A stretch of DNA of 64,000 nucleotides from Bradyrhizobium sp. Gha (GCF_900113735.1 NZ_FOQM01000002.1:372001-436000), one strand, 5' to 3'; shown: positions 38,218 through 48,345, counted from the first letter of the stretch. A program made the numbers and translations. The notes: generated by a model not told the origin, from the letters alone.

Positions 38218-38255
38218 CCACGCAAAGGGCGCCTGAGGCTTCACCATTTGCGTGG
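38218..38255. repeat. Inverted repeat CCACGCAAA ... TTTGCGTGG
   Basis: Perfect 9-bp arms (38218-38226, 38247-38255) in the 140-bp spacer between the sirtuin and the hydantoinase A gene. Could be a hairpin terminator of the sirtuin transcript or a regulator site. Confidence 0.5.
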
Positions 38256-38319
38256 TCGCTGGTATGGAAATTGCGGTGGTTTCGACCGCGGTTTGACGAT
38301 CAGCACGGAGTGTTCAGGA

Positions 38320-40404
38320 ATGCTTGAAGGAGCCGAGGTGCGGCTTGCCGTGGATATTGGCGGCACGTTCACCGACATCGTGCTTGATGTGGGTGAGGTG
38401 CGCAAGACGCGCAAGGTGCTGACCACGCCGCAGCGGCCCGAGCAGGCGGTGCTGGATGGCATGCGCCTCATTCTCACCGACGCGCACGCACATGTCAGCG
38501 ATATCGATGTATTCATTCACGGCACGACGCTTGCGACCAACGCCATCATCGAACGGCGCGGCGCCAAGACCGCGCTGATTGCGACCGAGGGTTTTCGTGA
38601 TGTGCTCGATATCGGCACCGAGAGCCGCTACGACCAGTATGATCTCTCGATCGACAAGCCGAAGCCGCTGGCGCCGCGATCGCAGCGCTTCACCGTGCCC
38701 GAACGCATCGACGCTCACGGCGCGGTTCGCCTCCCGCTGGACGAAGTCGCGGTGCGCGCGCTTGCGCCGAAATTGCGTGAGCTGAAGATCGAGAGCGTCG
38801 CAATCGCCTTCCTGCATTCCTATGCCAATCCCGAGCACGAGCGGCGCGCCGCTGCGATCCTCGGTGACGAGATGCCCGGCATCTCCATCACCTTGTCCTC
38901 TGCCGTGTGCCCTGAGATACGCGAATATGAGCGCACCTCGACGGCGGTCGCCAATGCCTATGTGCAGCCGCTGATCGACGGCTATCTCGCCCGCATGGCG
39001 GACGCGTTGCAGATCGAGCAGTTCCGCGGCGCCATCTATCTCGTCACCTCCGGCGGCGGCGTCACCTCGATCGAGACGGCGCGGCGCTTTCCGGTGCGCC
39101 TGGTCGAGTCCGGTCCCGCTGGCGGCGCGATCTTTGCGGCGCAGATCGCAGCGCGACTCGGGGAGAGCAAGGTGCTGTCCTTCGACATGGGCGGCACCAC
39201 CGCGAAGATCTGCCTGATCGAGCAATTCCAGCCCGAGACCTCGCGCGTGTTCGAGGTCGATCGCGCCGCGCGCTTCCTGAAAGGCTCCGGCCTGCCGGTG
39301 CGCATTCCCGTGATCGAGATGGTCGAGATCGGCGCCGGCGGCGGCTCGATCGCCCACGTCGATGCGATGAAGCGTGTGACCGTCGGCCCCGAGAGCGCTT
39401 CCTCCGAACCGGGCCCGGCCTGCTACGGCCGGGGTGGCCAGCGACCTGCCGTGACCGATGCCGACGTCGCGCTCGGCATGATCGATCCCGATGCCTTCGC
39501 CGGCGGTACGATCAAGCTCGACCCGGAGTTATCGAAGAAAACGCTGCTGAGTAACGTCGGTGAGCCGCTGGGCCTGTCGGCGGAGACTGCGGCCTATGCC
39601 GTCCACGAAGTCGTCTGCGAGAACATGGCAAGCGCCGCGCGTGTGCACGCGGTCGAACGCGGCAAGATCGTCGGCCAGCACACGCTGATCGCCTTTGGCG
39701 GGGCCGCACCTTTGCATGCGGCCCGCGTCGCCGAGAAGATCGGCGTTTCCCGGGTGATCGTGCCGTCGAACGCTGGAGTCGGGTCGGCGGTGGGCTTCCT
39801 CGCGGCGCCCATCGCCTATGAACTCGTGCGCAGCCGTCATGTCCGGCTCGCTGATTTCGACACGGGCGCGGTCTCGGACCTCTTGCAGGAGATGGTGGCC
39901 GAAGCGCGCGCGCTGGTCGAGCCGGGTGCCGCCGGCGCGCCGGTGCGCGAACGCCGCGCCGCCTTCATGCGCTATGTCGGCCAGGGCCACGAGATCACCG
40001 TCGAGCTGCCGAACCGGCCGCTGATATCGGCTGATCTTCCGGGCCTCCGCGAGAGGTTCGAGGCGGATTACGCGGCGATGTTCGAACGCCCGATCCCGGG
40101 TGCCGCGATCGAGGTGCTGAGCTGGTCGGTGCTCGCGACGACGGAGGCGCGTCATCCCTCTGTTGTCGCCGCCGTGACACGCAAGCCTGCGGCAAAAGCC
40201 TCGGGCAGTCGCAAATTCTTCGACGGCAGGGCAGGCGAGGTCATCGAGATCCCGCTCTATCGCCGCGAGGACATGGCGCCCGGTGCGACCATCGCAGGTC
40301 CTGCGGTGATCGCAGAGGACGAGACCTCCACCTTCGTCTCCACCAGTTTTGATGCCCATATCGACGGTGCCGGCAGCATCGTCATGGAACGGAAGGCAGC
40401 CTGA
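38320..40404 (+). CDS. hyuA: Hydantoinase/oxoprolinase family protein, A subunit
   Basis: 694-aa HyuA-type subunit of an ATP-dependent lactam/hydantoin hydrolase. ASKHA-type phosphate motif VDIGGTFTDIVL at the start, HGTTLATNAIIERRGAKTALI, PEIREYERTSTAVANAYVQP, SFDMGGTTAKICLIE and GPACYGRGG, all diagnostic. The family includes N-methylhydantoinase, 5-oxoprolinase and acetone carboxylase subunits. ATG 38320 is given; GTG 38338 has a better GAAGGAG site and would give MRLAVDIGG. hyuB starts 2 bp after its stop, so the two subunits are co-translated. Confidence 0.92.
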   Translation: MLEGAEVRLAVDIGGTFTDIVLDVGEVRKTRKVLTTPQRPEQAVLDGMRLILTDAHAHVSDIDVFIHGTTLATNAIIERRGAKTALIATEGFRDVLDIGTESRYDQYDLSIDKPKPLAPRSQRFTVPERIDAHGAVRLPLDEVAVRALAPKLRELKIESVAIAFLHSYANPEHERRAAAILGDEMPGISITLSSAVCPEIREYERTSTAVANAYVQPLIDGYLARMADALQIEQFRGAIYLVTSGGGVTSIETARRFPVRLVESGPAGGAIFAAQIAARLGESKVLSFDMGGTTAKICLIEQFQPETSRVFEVDRAARFLKGSGLPVRIPVIEMVEIGAGGGSIAHVDAMKRVTVGPESASSEPGPACYGRGGQRPAVTDADVALGMIDPDAFAGGTIKLDPELSKKTLLSNVGEPLGLSAETAAYAVHEVVCENMASAARVHAVERGKIVGQHTLIAFGGAAPLHAARVAEKIGVSRVIVPSNAGVGSAVGFLAAPIAYELVRSRHVRLADFDTGAVSDLLQEMVAEARALVEPGAAGAPVRERRAAFMRYVGQGHEITVELPNRPLISADLPGLRERFEADYAAMFERPIPGAAIEVLSWSVLATTEARHPSVVAAVTRKPAAKASGSRKFFDGRAGEVIEIPLYRREDMAPGATIAGPAVIAEDETSTFVSTSFDAHIDGAGSIVMERKAA

Positions 40405-40406
40405 TC

Positions 40407-42065
40407 ATGAGCAAGGCAAATGGCGCAAGCCTGATCGACCTTCAGATCATGTGGCACCGGCTGATCGCGGTGGTCGAGGAGCAGGCGCAGGTGCTGCTCC
40501 GCACCGCCTTCAGCCCGATCGTGCGCGAATGCGGCGACCTTTCGGCCGGCGTGTTCGACCTCAAGGGGCGGATGCTGGCGCAGGCCGTCACTGGTACGCC
40601 CGGTCACGTCAACTCGATGGCGGAATCGGTCAAGCACTTCATCAACCACTTCCCGCTCCAGACGATGAAGGAAGGCGACGCCTACATCACCAACGATCCC
40701 TGGATGGGCACCGGCCATCTCAACGACTTCGTCGTCACCACGCCCTGCTTCAAGGATGGCAAGGTGGTCGCGCTGTTCTCCTGCACCAGCCATCTCATGG
40801 ACATCGGCGGTATCGGCTTCGGACCTGATGCGACCGACGTGTTCATGGAGGGGCTCTACATCCCCATGCTGAAACTGATCGACCAGGGCGTCGTCAACGA
40901 GACGCTGATGGCGATGATCCGCACCAACACGCGGCTGCCTATCGACACCGAGGGTGACACCTATTCGCTCGCCGGCTGCAACGACGTCGGATGCGAGCGC
41001 CTGGTCGAGATGATGACCGAGTTCGGCATCGATACGCTCGACGAACTCGGCGACTACATCTGCGACCGCTCGCGCGAGGCCGTTCTCGCCGAGATCGCAA
41101 AACTGCCGAAGGGAACTTGGCGCAACAGCATGGTGGTCGACGGATACGACGCGCCGGTGACGCTCGCGGCGACGCTCACGATCTCCGACGAAGGCATCCA
41201 CGTCGATTTCGACGGCACCTCGGCTGCGTCCAAATTCGGCATCAACGTGCCGCTGTCCTACACCACGGCCTATACCGTGTTCGGCCTCGGCTGCGTCGTC
41301 GCCTCGCAGATTCCCAACAATGCCGGCTCGCTCTCGCCCTTGACGGTGTCGGCGCCTGCGGGCGCGATCCTCAATGCGCCGAAGCCGGCGCCGGTCGCCT
41401 CGCGCCACATCATCGGCCAGATGCTGCCCGACGTGGTGTTCGGCTGTCTGCGGCAGATCATTCCCGAGCGTGTGCCGGCGGAAGGCACCTCGTGTTTGTG
41501 GAATCTCAACGTGCGCGGACAGACCCGTTCCGGCGTGGGCGGCAATTACGGGTTCTCGATGGCGGTGACGTCCAATGGCGGCACCGGCGCGCGCTTTGCG
41601 AAGGACGGGCTTTCGGCGACCGCCTATCCCAGCGGCGTGCGCGGCACGCCGGTCGAGATCGCGGAGACGCAGACCCCGCTGATCTTCTGGCGCAAGGAGC
41701 TGCGTCCGGATTCCGGCGGCGCGGGGCGCACCCGCGGCGGTCTCGGCCAGATCATCGAGGTCGGTACCGGCATCGATGCGCCCTTCGACATTCTTGCCGC
41801 GTTCGACCGCATCGATCATCCGCCGCGCGGGCGCGATGGCGGCCAGAACGGCGAGGCCGGCTATGTCGGCCTCAAGTCCGGACAGAAGATGCGCGGCAAG
41901 GGCTTTCAGACCATTCCGCCTGACGACCGGCTGGTGGTGATGACCCCGGGCGGCGCCGGCATCGGCGCACCGGGTGAGCGCGATCGCATGGCGGTCAAGG
42001 ATGATGTCGAGAGCGGGCTTGTCTCCGCCGGCAACGCGGCCGCGGTCTATGGCTATACGCGCTGA
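40407..42065 (+). CDS. hyuB: Hydantoinase B/oxoprolinase family protein, B subunit
   Basis: 552-aa partner of HyuA. Conserved N-terminus LIDLQIMWHRLIAVVEEQAQVLLRTAFSPIVRECGDLSAG, GDAYITNDPWMGTGHLNDF, CTSHLMDIGG, and the Gly-rich C-terminal PDSGGAGRTRGGLGQ and MTPGGAGIGAP. Together the two subunits would open hydantoin or 5-oxoproline rings using ATP; the actual substrate is open. Followed by a strong hairpin. Confidence 0.92.
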   Translation: MSKANGASLIDLQIMWHRLIAVVEEQAQVLLRTAFSPIVRECGDLSAGVFDLKGRMLAQAVTGTPGHVNSMAESVKHFINHFPLQTMKEGDAYITNDPWMGTGHLNDFVVTTPCFKDGKVVALFSCTSHLMDIGGIGFGPDATDVFMEGLYIPMLKLIDQGVVNETLMAMIRTNTRLPIDTEGDTYSLAGCNDVGCERLVEMMTEFGIDTLDELGDYICDRSREAVLAEIAKLPKGTWRNSMVVDGYDAPVTLAATLTISDEGIHVDFDGTSAASKFGINVPLSYTTAYTVFGLGCVVASQIPNNAGSLSPLTVSAPAGAILNAPKPAPVASRHIIGQMLPDVVFGCLRQIIPERVPAEGTSCLWNLNVRGQTRSGVGGNYGFSMAVTSNGGTGARFAKDGLSATAYPSGVRGTPVEIAETQTPLIFWRKELRPDSGGAGRTRGGLGQIIEVGTGIDAPFDILAAFDRIDHPPRGRDGGQNGEAGYVGLKSGQKMRGKGFQTIPPDDRLVVMTPGGAGIGAPGERDRMAVKDDVESGLVSAGNAAAVYGYTR

Positions 42066-42066
42066 C

Positions 42067-42102
42067 GAAAAAAATCGTCCCGGCCTTGCCAACCGGGACG
42101 AT
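42067..42102 (-). terminator. Intrinsic terminator of the glutathione S-transferase gene
   Basis: ATCGTCCCGG (42074-42083) pairs perfectly with CCGGGACGAT (42093-42102). Read on the minus strand, the stem is followed by seven or more U residues, directly after the GST stop. It may also block hyuB read-through. Confidence 0.85.
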
Positions 42103-42119
42103 GTCTTGTCGAGCGTGGC

Positions 42120-42761
42120 TTACGCCGCCTTCTTCCGCGCCTGCTCGGCCTTGTACAGCTCGAACTCTTCGGCGACCGCCTTCGCAACCGACGTGCGCTG
42201 ACGCAGGCGCTCGTAATAGGCCTTCACATCAGGCCACTTCGAAAGCTCGATCGGTGGTGTCGCCATGGTCCAGTTGATGACCGTGACGAGATAGGCATCG
42301 GCCACGCTGAAATGGTCGAGCAGGAACTCGCGTCCCCTGAGGTAATTATCGAGATAGTCGAGCCGCGACAGGTTCTTCTCCAGCGCGTAGGCTTTGACCT
42401 CCTGCGGCGCCTTGCGGTCGAGAACGGGAATGAAGAGGCCCTTGTGCAGCTCGGTGCCGATGAAGCAGAGCCATTGATGCAGACGGGTCCGGTCGATCCC
42501 TTCAGCCGCGCCGAGTCCGGATTTCGGGAAACGGTCGGCGACATATTGCAGGATCGCCGCGTTCTCGGTCAGCACCACGCCCTCGTCGGTGCGCAGCGTC
42601 GGCACCAGGCCGATCGGGTTGACGGCGCGGAAGTCGGAGCCGTCCTTCAGCACCGTCTTGGTCGGGGAATCGACCTCGAGATAGTTCGCGTCGGCGCCGG
42701 CTTCATACAGCGCCACGCGCGTCGCCATGGAGCAGGCGAGCGGCGAGAAATAAAGATCCAT
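42120..42761 (-). CDS. Glutathione S-transferase (beta/GstA-like)
   Basis: 213-aa GST. Thioredoxin-like N-domain MDLYFSPLACSMATRVALYEAGAD with Cys10 in the beta-class catalytic position, cis-Pro in GLVPTLRTDEG, glutathione gamma-Glu contact in LTENAAILQYVADRFP, and helical C-domain with the SVADAYLVTVINW capping motif. Detoxifies electrophiles by conjugation. Divergent from a TetR regulator that probably controls it. ATG 42761. Confidence 0.92.
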   Translation of the reverse strand: MDLYFSPLACSMATRVALYEAGADANYLEVDSPTKTVLKDGSDFRAVNPIGLVPTLRTDEGVVLTENAAILQYVADRFPKSGLGAAEGIDRTRLHQWLCFIGTELHKGLFIPVLDRKAPQEVKAYALEKNLSRLDYLDNYLRGREFLLDHFSVADAYLVTVINWTMATPPIELSKWPDVKAYYERLRQRTSVAKAVAEEFELYKAEQARKKAA

Positions 42762-42817
42762 CGTGGGCCTCCTTGGGCAATCCTCTTGATCAGTGTCGCT
42801 CAACCTGGCCAGATTGA

Positions 42818-42880
42818 TTTTTGTACTGTCTTGCATAATATGGAGCGGGTCAAGGATTAATATGCGATATGGTACAAAAA
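42818..42880. promoter_or_regulatory. Nested inverted repeats in the gst/tetR divergent region
   Basis: TTTTTGTAC (42818-42826) matches GTACAAAAA (42872-42880) on the opposite strand, and within it GCATA (42833-42837) matches TATGC (42861-42865). The right outer arm covers codons 2-4 of tetR. Likely operator region for the TetR protein, controlling itself and gst. Confidence 0.45.
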
Positions 42881-43522
42881 CCGAAGCCGCCAGCTGCTGC
42901 CAGTGAACCCGAGCGCCCCAGGCGCCGGGGTCGTCCGCGGGCCTATGAGCCCGACATCGCGCTCGGCAAGGCGCTCGATCTGTTCCGCAGGCAGGGCTTT
43001 GCCGCGACCTCGCTCGACGATCTCAGCGAAGCCACCGGAATGAACCGGCCGAGCCTTTACGGCGCCTTCGGCGACAAGCGCGAGCTCTACATCAAGAGCT
43101 ATCAGCGCTACCGTGAGGACGCGCGCGGATCGATGGTCGAGATCTTTCGCCAGGAAATGCCGGTGCGCCAGCGGCTGGAGCGCATCTATGCTGCGGCGCT
43201 GAACATCTATCTCTCGGGCGAGACTGGCCCGCGCGGCTGCTTCACGGTGGTGACGGCGGCGTCGGAAGCGGTCGGCGATCCCGAGATTCGCGCCATGGTG
43301 CTGGAGGGACTCACCGACCTCGACAAGGCTTTCGCCAATTGCTTCCGCCGCGCCAAGGAGAAGGGCGAGCTGCCCGCGAGCGCCGATCCGGCCGCGCTGG
43401 CGCAACTCGCCTCGGCCACCATCCACACCATCGCCATCCGCTCCCGGGCACGCGTGCCGCGCAAGGAGCTGGAGGCGATCGTGAAAGGCGCGATCGATGT
43501 GATGCTGGGGGCCAAATCCTAG
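42869..43522 (+). CDS. TetR/AcrR family transcriptional regulator
   Basis: 217-aa repressor. A basic arm (PRRRGRPRAY) precedes a TetR HTH (ALDLFRRQGFAATSLDDLSEATGMNRPSLYGAFGDKRELYIKSYQRY), then a ligand-binding C-domain including GPRGCFTVVTAASEA, which resembles the AefR-like/TetR_C group. The conserved Cys in RGCF might be a redox or electrophile sensor, fitting the divergent GST gene; this is inference. Confidence 0.92.
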   Translation: MVQKPKPPAAASEPERPRRRGRPRAYEPDIALGKALDLFRRQGFAATSLDDLSEATGMNRPSLYGAFGDKRELYIKSYQRYREDARGSMVEIFRQEMPVRQRLERIYAAALNIYLSGETGPRGCFTVVTAASEAVGDPEIRAMVLEGLTDLDKAFANCFRRAKEKGELPASADPAALAQLASATIHTIAIRSRARVPRKELEAIVKGAIDVMLGAKS

Positions 43523-43527
43523 TCTGA

Positions 43528-45495
43528 CTACGCCGCGCGAATCTGCGCCAGGAAGCGATCGACCTCGTCGCGCAGGCGCTGCGACTGCTTCGACAGCTCG
43601 ATCGCCGAAACCAGCACCTCTTCTGCGGCCGTGCCGGTCGCTGCAATACCTTCGGTGACGCCTGCGATGTTCTGCGAGACCTCGCCGGTGCGCGCGGCGG
43701 CCTGCTGGACGTTCTGCGCGATCTCCTGCGTAGCCGTGCCCTGCTGGCCGACCGCCGCGGCGATCGCGGCGGAAATTTCGTCGACTTCGCGGATCGTCAC
43801 GCAGATCGACTGGATGCCTTCAACAGCGCCCGACGTCTCGCCTTGAACCGCCGTGACCTGTGCGCCGATTTCTTCCGTCGCCTTCGCGGTCTGGGTCGCG
43901 AGCGCCTTGACCTCGGAGGCGACCACCGCAAAGCCGCGCCCGGCCTCGCCCGCACGGGCCGCCTCGATCGTCGCATTCAGCGCCAGCAGATTGGTCTGTC
44001 CGGCAATGCCGTTGATGAAGGAGACCACGTCGCCGATTTTCTGCGCGGCGTCGGCGAGACTCTGCACCCGTTCGTTGGACTGGCGTCCGTCGCTCGCGGC
44101 CTTGCCAACCACCTCGGTCGCATGCGCAAGGCGGCGGCTGATTTCGATCATCGAGGAGGACAATTCTTCCGCCGCGGCGGCCACCGTCTGCACGTTCTCC
44201 GAGGCGAGCGCGGAAGCCGATGACACCGCACGGGTCTGATGGCGCGACTGGTCGACGATATCGGACATCGAGCGTGCGGTGTGCTCCATCTCGACCGCGG
44301 CCGAGGACACCGTGGTGACGACATCGCGGATGGAGGCCTCGAAATTGTCGGCGAGCGCGGCGAAAGCGCGCCGCTTTTCCGCTTCCGAGTGGGCCTTGGC
44401 CTCGAGCTGATCGGCCTGAAGCTTGCTGAAATTCACCGCATTGTCCCGGAACACCGCGACCGCCTTCACCATCGCGCCGACCTCGTCATCGGCGCGGCTC
44501 GCCGGAATGGCGACGTCGAGACGGCCGTCCGCGAGCTCACGCATCACGTTGGTGATGGCCAGGATCGGACGCGAGATTCCGCGGGCGATGAGATAGCCGA
44601 CGATCGCCGCGAGGATCAATCCGAAGGCGGCGATCCCGATCGACAGCCACCAGGCGCGATCGGCGGAGGCCACGTAATCGGTGTTGTCCATCACCAGCTC
44701 GACGGCGCCGAGCGGCTTTCCGGAGAAGTCCTTGATCGGTCCGAGCAGCGCGGCAACCGGCGCGCCGTCGAGCTTTGCCTGGCGCATGGTGAAGTCGCCA
44801 CCGGCGGCGCGGCTGTAATCGGCCGCTTCGAAGAAGCTTTTGCCCTTCAGTGTGCCGCCGAACAGCTTGAAGCCCACGCCGTCGGCGAGGTGGAAGGCAA
44901 TGTCGACATGGCGGTTGAGCTTGAAATCGTCGAGGAAGGACTGACCGAATGTCAGGCCGAACTCCACGGAGCCGAGATGCCTGGCGCCTTGCGCGATCGG
45001 CACCACGCCGCGGATACCGAGCCCGGCGACGCCGCCTTCCAGGCCGACCACGACCTTGTGCTCCTGATTGGCGTCGACGACGGTCTTGCGGAAGCTCGAG
45101 AGGTCGTCGCCGAACTTGGCCGGCTGGTGCACGCGCAGGAAGGAGGTTGCCGGCGGCGTATGGAACTGGAACTGCTCGACGCCGTAGCTGGATTTGGTCG
45201 CGGTAAAGACCGGACCGAACAGGGCGATCAGAGCGTCGCGGTCCTGTTTGGCCATTGCCTCCTGTGTCGCCGGCATTGCGGCCACGACCGTGCTCATCGC
45301 CGCGGCGCGGTGGGACTCCTCGGCGATTCGTGACAGCAGCGCATCATAATGGCTGCGCAGTTCCCGCTGATCGGCGCGGTCGATGATCCCTGCGATGATC
45401 CACATCGCGCCGAGCACGGCAATCAGCGCAGTCGCTGCCGCCGTCGCGGCCAGCGCCACCGTGATCCGCATCCTGAGGCCGAGGCTCGTCCGCAT
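43528..45495 (-). CDS. Transmembrane methyl-accepting chemotaxis protein (Cache-HAMP-MA)
   Basis: 655-aa chemoreceptor. TM1 about residues 10-37 ([19 protein letters not shown]), a periplasmic double-Cache-like domain (about 40-300, with [21 protein letters not shown] and the repeat [16 protein letters not shown] typical of the DUF3365/dCache group), TM2 about 305-330, HAMP ([22 protein letters not shown]) and the signalling tip [43 protein letters not shown] 45495; an open frame to 46002 is only the shadow of the next gene. No pentapeptide NWETF-like tail is seen. Ligand unknown. Confidence 0.93.
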   Translation of the reverse strand: MRTSLGLRMRITVALAATAAATALIAVLGAMWIIAGIIDRADQRELRSHYDALLSRIAEESHRAAAMSTVVAAMPATQEAMAKQDRDALIALFGPVFTATKSSYGVEQFQFHTPPATSFLRVHQPAKFGDDLSSFRKTVVDANQEHKVVVGLEGGVAGLGIRGVVPIAQGARHLGSVEFGLTFGQSFLDDFKLNRHVDIAFHLADGVGFKLFGGTLKGKSFFEAADYSRAAGGDFTMRQAKLDGAPVAALLGPIKDFSGKPLGAVELVMDNTDYVASADRAWWLSIGIAAFGLILAAIVGYLIARGISRPILAITNVMRELADGRLDVAIPASRADDEVGAMVKAVAVFRDNAVNFSKLQADQLEAKAHSEAEKRRAFAALADNFEASIRDVVTTVSSAAVEMEHTARSMSDIVDQSRHQTRAVSSASALASENVQTVAAAAEELSSSMIEISRRLAHATEVVGKAASDGRQSNERVQSLADAAQKIGDVVSFINGIAGQTNLLALNATIEAARAGEAGRGFAVVASEVKALATQTAKATEEIGAQVTAVQGETSGAVEGIQSICVTIREVDEISAAIAAAVGQQGTATQEIAQNVQQAAARTGEVSQNIAGVTEGIAATGTAAEEVLVSAIELSKQSQRLRDEVDRFLAQIRAA

Positions 45496-45575
45496 GTCCG
45501 ACTCGTTCGTTGAGCGTTGATTAACAACGCCTATCAACTTCTCGCTAAGAGACGGTGAACGGACAAGCGCAGGCC

Positions 45576-46541
45576 TTAATACCCCCTGCCGCGATCCACC
45601 ACATTCTCCAGTGCTCCACCCGCCTCGAACCTTGCGATCTGCTCGGCGACATAGGCCGAGATTGCGTCCGCATCGGTGTCGGCGGCGTTGTGCGGCGTCA
45701 GCACCACCTTGGGGTGGGTCCAGAACCGGCTGTTCGCCGGCTGCGGTTCCTGCACGAAGACGTCCAGCGAGGCGGCGCCCAGCGTGCCGTCGTCGAGGCA
45801 GGCCAGGATGTCGGCCTCGTTCTGCAAGCCGCCGCGGCCGGCATTGATTAGGACGGGCGCGCCGAGCGGGCTCTTGCGGTTGAGCTTGGTGAAGACCTCT
45901 CGGTTGAGAATGCCTTGCGTATCCGGCGTCAACGGCAGCAGCGACACCAGGATGTCGGTCGTGTGCAGGAAGGCATCGATTCCGGCGCTGCCATGGAAGC
46001 ACTCGACACCCGGGATGGTCCGCGGGCTGCGGCTCCAGCCGGCAACGCGGAAGCCGAGCCGCCGCAGCACATCGGCGGCATCAGCACCCAACGTACCCAG
46101 GCCCATTACGCCCACCGTAACGGCGCTCGCCGGCCATTGGTACAGCGGCTCCCACCGCTTCGCGCGCTGGGAGTCGCGCAAATACAACTCCTGACGGTGG
46201 TGCATCAGCACATGCAGCACGACATATTCGGTCATGCGGTTGGTGAGATCAGGCACCGCGACGCGCACCAGCGGCACGTCGGGCAGACTGTTGTCCGTCA
46301 TCAGCGCGTCGACGCCGGCCCCCAGATTGAAGATCGCGCGCAGGTTCGGGAACGTCTTGAGATCACCGGGTGCCGGCTTCCACACGGCGGCATAGTGCAC
46401 GTCGGCCGGATCGAGCGAGGCATCGGGCAGCAGTGCCACGGGGCGACCGCCGCAGACCGCATCGAACCGCGCCTTCCAGCGCTCTGGCGACCAGTTCTGC
46501 TGCATGCTGTTGATCAGGACGGCCAGTGTACCTGCGGTCAT
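45576..46541 (-). CDS. 2-hydroxyacid dehydrogenase (glyoxylate/hydroxypyruvate reductase A-like)
   Basis: 321-aa D-isomer-specific NAD(P)H reductase. NAD(P) motif [31 protein letters not shown], where the Arg-Ser-Pro-Arg after strand 2 indicates NADPH preference, the substrate Arg in [16 protein letters not shown], and catalytic His in [10 protein letters not shown]. The GhrA-type substrate segment [10 protein letters not shown] is present. Reduces glyoxylate and hydroxypyruvate. ATG 46541. Divergent from the YCII-sigma factor operon. Confidence 0.9.
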   Translation of the reverse strand: MTAGTLAVLINSMQQNWSPERWKARFDAVCGGRPVALLPDASLDPADVHYAAVWKPAPGDLKTFPNLRAIFNLGAGVDALMTDNSLPDVPLVRVAVPDLTNRMTEYVVLHVLMHHRQELYLRDSQRAKRWEPLYQWPASAVTVGVMGLGTLGADAADVLRRLGFRVAGWSRSPRTIPGVECFHGSAGIDAFLHTTDILVSLLPLTPDTQGILNREVFTKLNRKSPLGAPVLINAGRGGLQNEADILACLDDGTLGAASLDVFVQEPQPANSRFWTHPKVVLTPHNAADTDADAISAYVAEQIARFEAGGALENVVDRGRGY

Positions 46542-46626
46542 TCGAAGTGCCTCATAAGGTTCCGCTATTGGTGCCCCTCCTTGGCACGATCCGACGGAAT
46601 TTTCTCGCAGATTTTTTCCGCAGCCC

Positions 46627-46655
46627 TGTCGGGACGGGGCATAGTGGATCGTCTT
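46627..46655 (+). promoter_or_regulatory. ECF42-type promoter, copy 1 (TGTCGG-N17-CGTCTT)
   Basis: TGTCGG at 46627-46632 and CGTCTT at 46650-46655 with exactly 17 bp between, ending 29 nt before the YCII gene that is coupled to the sigma factor. Identical elements with the same spacing occur at 48371 and 51695. This would give autoregulation of the sigma factor operon. Confidence 0.75.
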
Positions 46656-46684
46656 CAAAACAAGCGTTCAGGAAGGTGCTGCCC

Positions 46685-47053
46685 ATGCTTTATGCGATCC
46701 TTTGCTATCATGACGAGGACTTCGTCGGCTCCTGGAGCAAGGACCAGGACGAGGCCGTGATGAAGAAGCTCGCCGTGGTGCAGGACAAGCTTACCCGGCA
46801 GGGGCGCCTCGGCCCGGTGGCACGGTTGCTGCCGACCACTGCGGCGGCGACGCTGCGCAAGGAAGACCCGCCGCTGGTGCTCGACGGCCCCTATGCCGAG
46901 ACCAAGGAGCAGCTGCTCGGCTTCTACATCGTCGACTGCAAGAATTTGGACGATGCGCTCGACGTGGCGCGCGACCTCGGCGCCGCCAATCCCGGCGGCG
47001 CCTATGAGGTGCGCCCGGTCGGCGTGTTCAGGCCCGGAGGAATCTCGGCGTGA
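46685..47053 (+). CDS. YCII/DGPF-domain protein partnered with the sigma factor
   Basis: 122-aa YCII-related (DGPF) protein: MLYAILCYHDED start, then the motif DGPYAETKEQLLGFYIVDC and the C-terminal GGAYEVRPVGVF. The DGPF variant here is DGPY. Genes of this family are nearly always beside ECF42 sigma factors; their biochemical role is unknown, though the dimeric ferredoxin-like fold has a His-Asp pair in YciI. Overlaps the sigma factor gene by GTGA. ATG 46685. Confidence 0.9.
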   Translation: MLYAILCYHDEDFVGSWSKDQDEAVMKKLAVVQDKLTRQGRLGPVARLLPTTAAATLRKEDPPLVLDGPYAETKEQLLGFYIVDCKNLDDALDVARDLGAANPGGAYEVRPVGVFRPGGISA

Positions 47054-48345
47054 GCGACACTGACACCGCCTGGATCGAGACCGCCCTGACCTCGGCGCGT
47101 CCCCAGGCGGTCGGCGCGCTGCTGCGCTATTTCCGTGATCTCGACACGGCTGAGGAAGCGTTCCAGAACGCGTGCCTGCGCGCGCTGAAAACCTGGCCGC
47201 AGAACGGGCCGCCGCGCGATCCCGCGGCCTGGCTGATCATGGTCGGCCGCAACGTCGCGATCGATGAGGTGCGCCGCAGTCGCAAGCAGCAGCCGTTGCC
47301 GGAGGACGATCAGGCGATTTCGGATATCGACGACGCCGAAGGCGCGCTTGCCGAGCGGCTCGACGGCTCGCACTACCGCGACGACATCTTGCGGTTGATG
47401 TTCATCTGCTGCCATCCGCAATTGCCGGCGACCCAGCAGATCGCGCTGGCGCTGCGCATCGTCTCGGGTCTGACGGTGAAGCAGATCGCGCGCGCCTTCC
47501 TGGTTTCGGAGGCCGCGATGGAGCAGCGCATCACCCGCGCCAAGGCCAAGGTCGCCCAAGCCGGGACGCCGTTCGAGGCGCCCGGCGCGATCGAACGCTC
47601 GGAGCGGCTCGCCGGCGTCGCCGCGATGATCTACCTGATCTTCAACGAGGGCTATTCGGCGAGCGGCGATACCGCCGAGATCAGGAAGCCGCTCTGCGAG
47701 GAGGCGATCCGGCTGGCGCGGTTGTTGTTGCGCTTGTTCCAGAGCGAGCCGGAGATCATGGGGCTGACGGCGCTGATCCTGCTGCAGCACGCCCGCAGCG
47801 CCGCGCGCATTGCCGCCGATGGTTCGCTGATCCTGCTGGACGACCAGGACCGCTCGCTGTGGAATCGCACCATGATCGCGGAGGGGTTGGCGTTGATCGA
47901 CAAGGCGATGCGCCATCGTCGCAGCGGTCCCTACCAGATCCAGGCCGCGATCGCTGCGCTTCACGCGCGGGCGGCGACGCCTGATGAGACCGACTGGACC
48001 CAGATCGATCTCCTCTACGGCGCGCTCGAGGTGGTGCAGCCGTCGCCGGTGGTGACGCTCAACCGCGCAGTCGCGGTCGCCAAGGTGCGCGGACCACAGG
48101 CCGCGCTCGACCTGATCGAGCCGCTGGCGCCGAAGCTCGCCAATTATTTCCATTTTTTCGGCGTGCGCGGCGCCTTCCTGATGCAGCTTGGCCGCAACGA
48201 CGAAGCGCGCGTCGCGTTCGACCGGGCCATCGCGCTTGCCAACACTTCGGCCGAAGCCGCCCATATCCGCATGCACATCGATCGCCTGATCCGGGACAGC
48301 CAGCCGAAGGTTGGCAGTGCCCGGCAGGGTACGAAAGCGAAGTGA
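47050..48345 (+). CDS. ECF42-type RNA polymerase sigma factor with C-terminal DUF6596/TPR-like extension
   Basis: 431-aa ECF sigma factor. Region 2 is DTAEEAFQNACLRALKTWPQNGPPRDPAAWLIMVGRNVAIDEVRR, region 4 is LRIVSGLTVKQIARAFLVSEAAMEQRITRAK. A C-terminal extension of about 240 residues, including YLIFNEGYSAS and AALHARAATPDETDW, has helical-repeat character and replaces an anti-sigma factor, as in ECF41/ECF42 groups. No anti-sigma gene is adjacent. GTG start at 47050 overlaps the YCII gene. Presumed to read the three TGTCGG-N17-CGTCTT promoters nearby. Confidence 0.93.
   Translation: MSDTDTAWIETALTSARPQAVGALLRYFRDLDTAEEAFQNACLRALKTWPQNGPPRDPAAWLIMVGRNVAIDEVRRSRKQQPLPEDDQAISDIDDAEGALAERLDGSHYRDDILRLMFICCHPQLPATQQIALALRIVSGLTVKQIARAFLVSEAAMEQRITRAKAKVAQAGTPFEAPGAIERSERLAGVAAMIYLIFNEGYSASGDTAEIRKPLCEEAIRLARLLLRLFQSEPEIMGLTALILLQHARSAARIAADGSLILLDDQDRSLWNRTMIAEGLALIDKAMRHRRSGPYQIQAAIAALHARAATPDETDWTQIDLLYGALEVVQPSPVVTLNRAVAVAKVRGPQAALDLIEPLAPKLANYFHFFGVRGAFLMQLGRNDEARVAFDRAIALANTSAEAAHIRMHIDRLIRDSQPKVGSARQGTKAK

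Noticed and set aside
40257..42092. 611-codon minus-strand frame
   Set aside because: Antisense to hyuA/hyuB, which are fully conserved.
45496..46002. N-terminal extension of the Cache chemoreceptor
   Set aside because: Antisense-like overlap with the hydroxyacid dehydrogenase gene; the signal/TM1 begins properly at ATG 45495.
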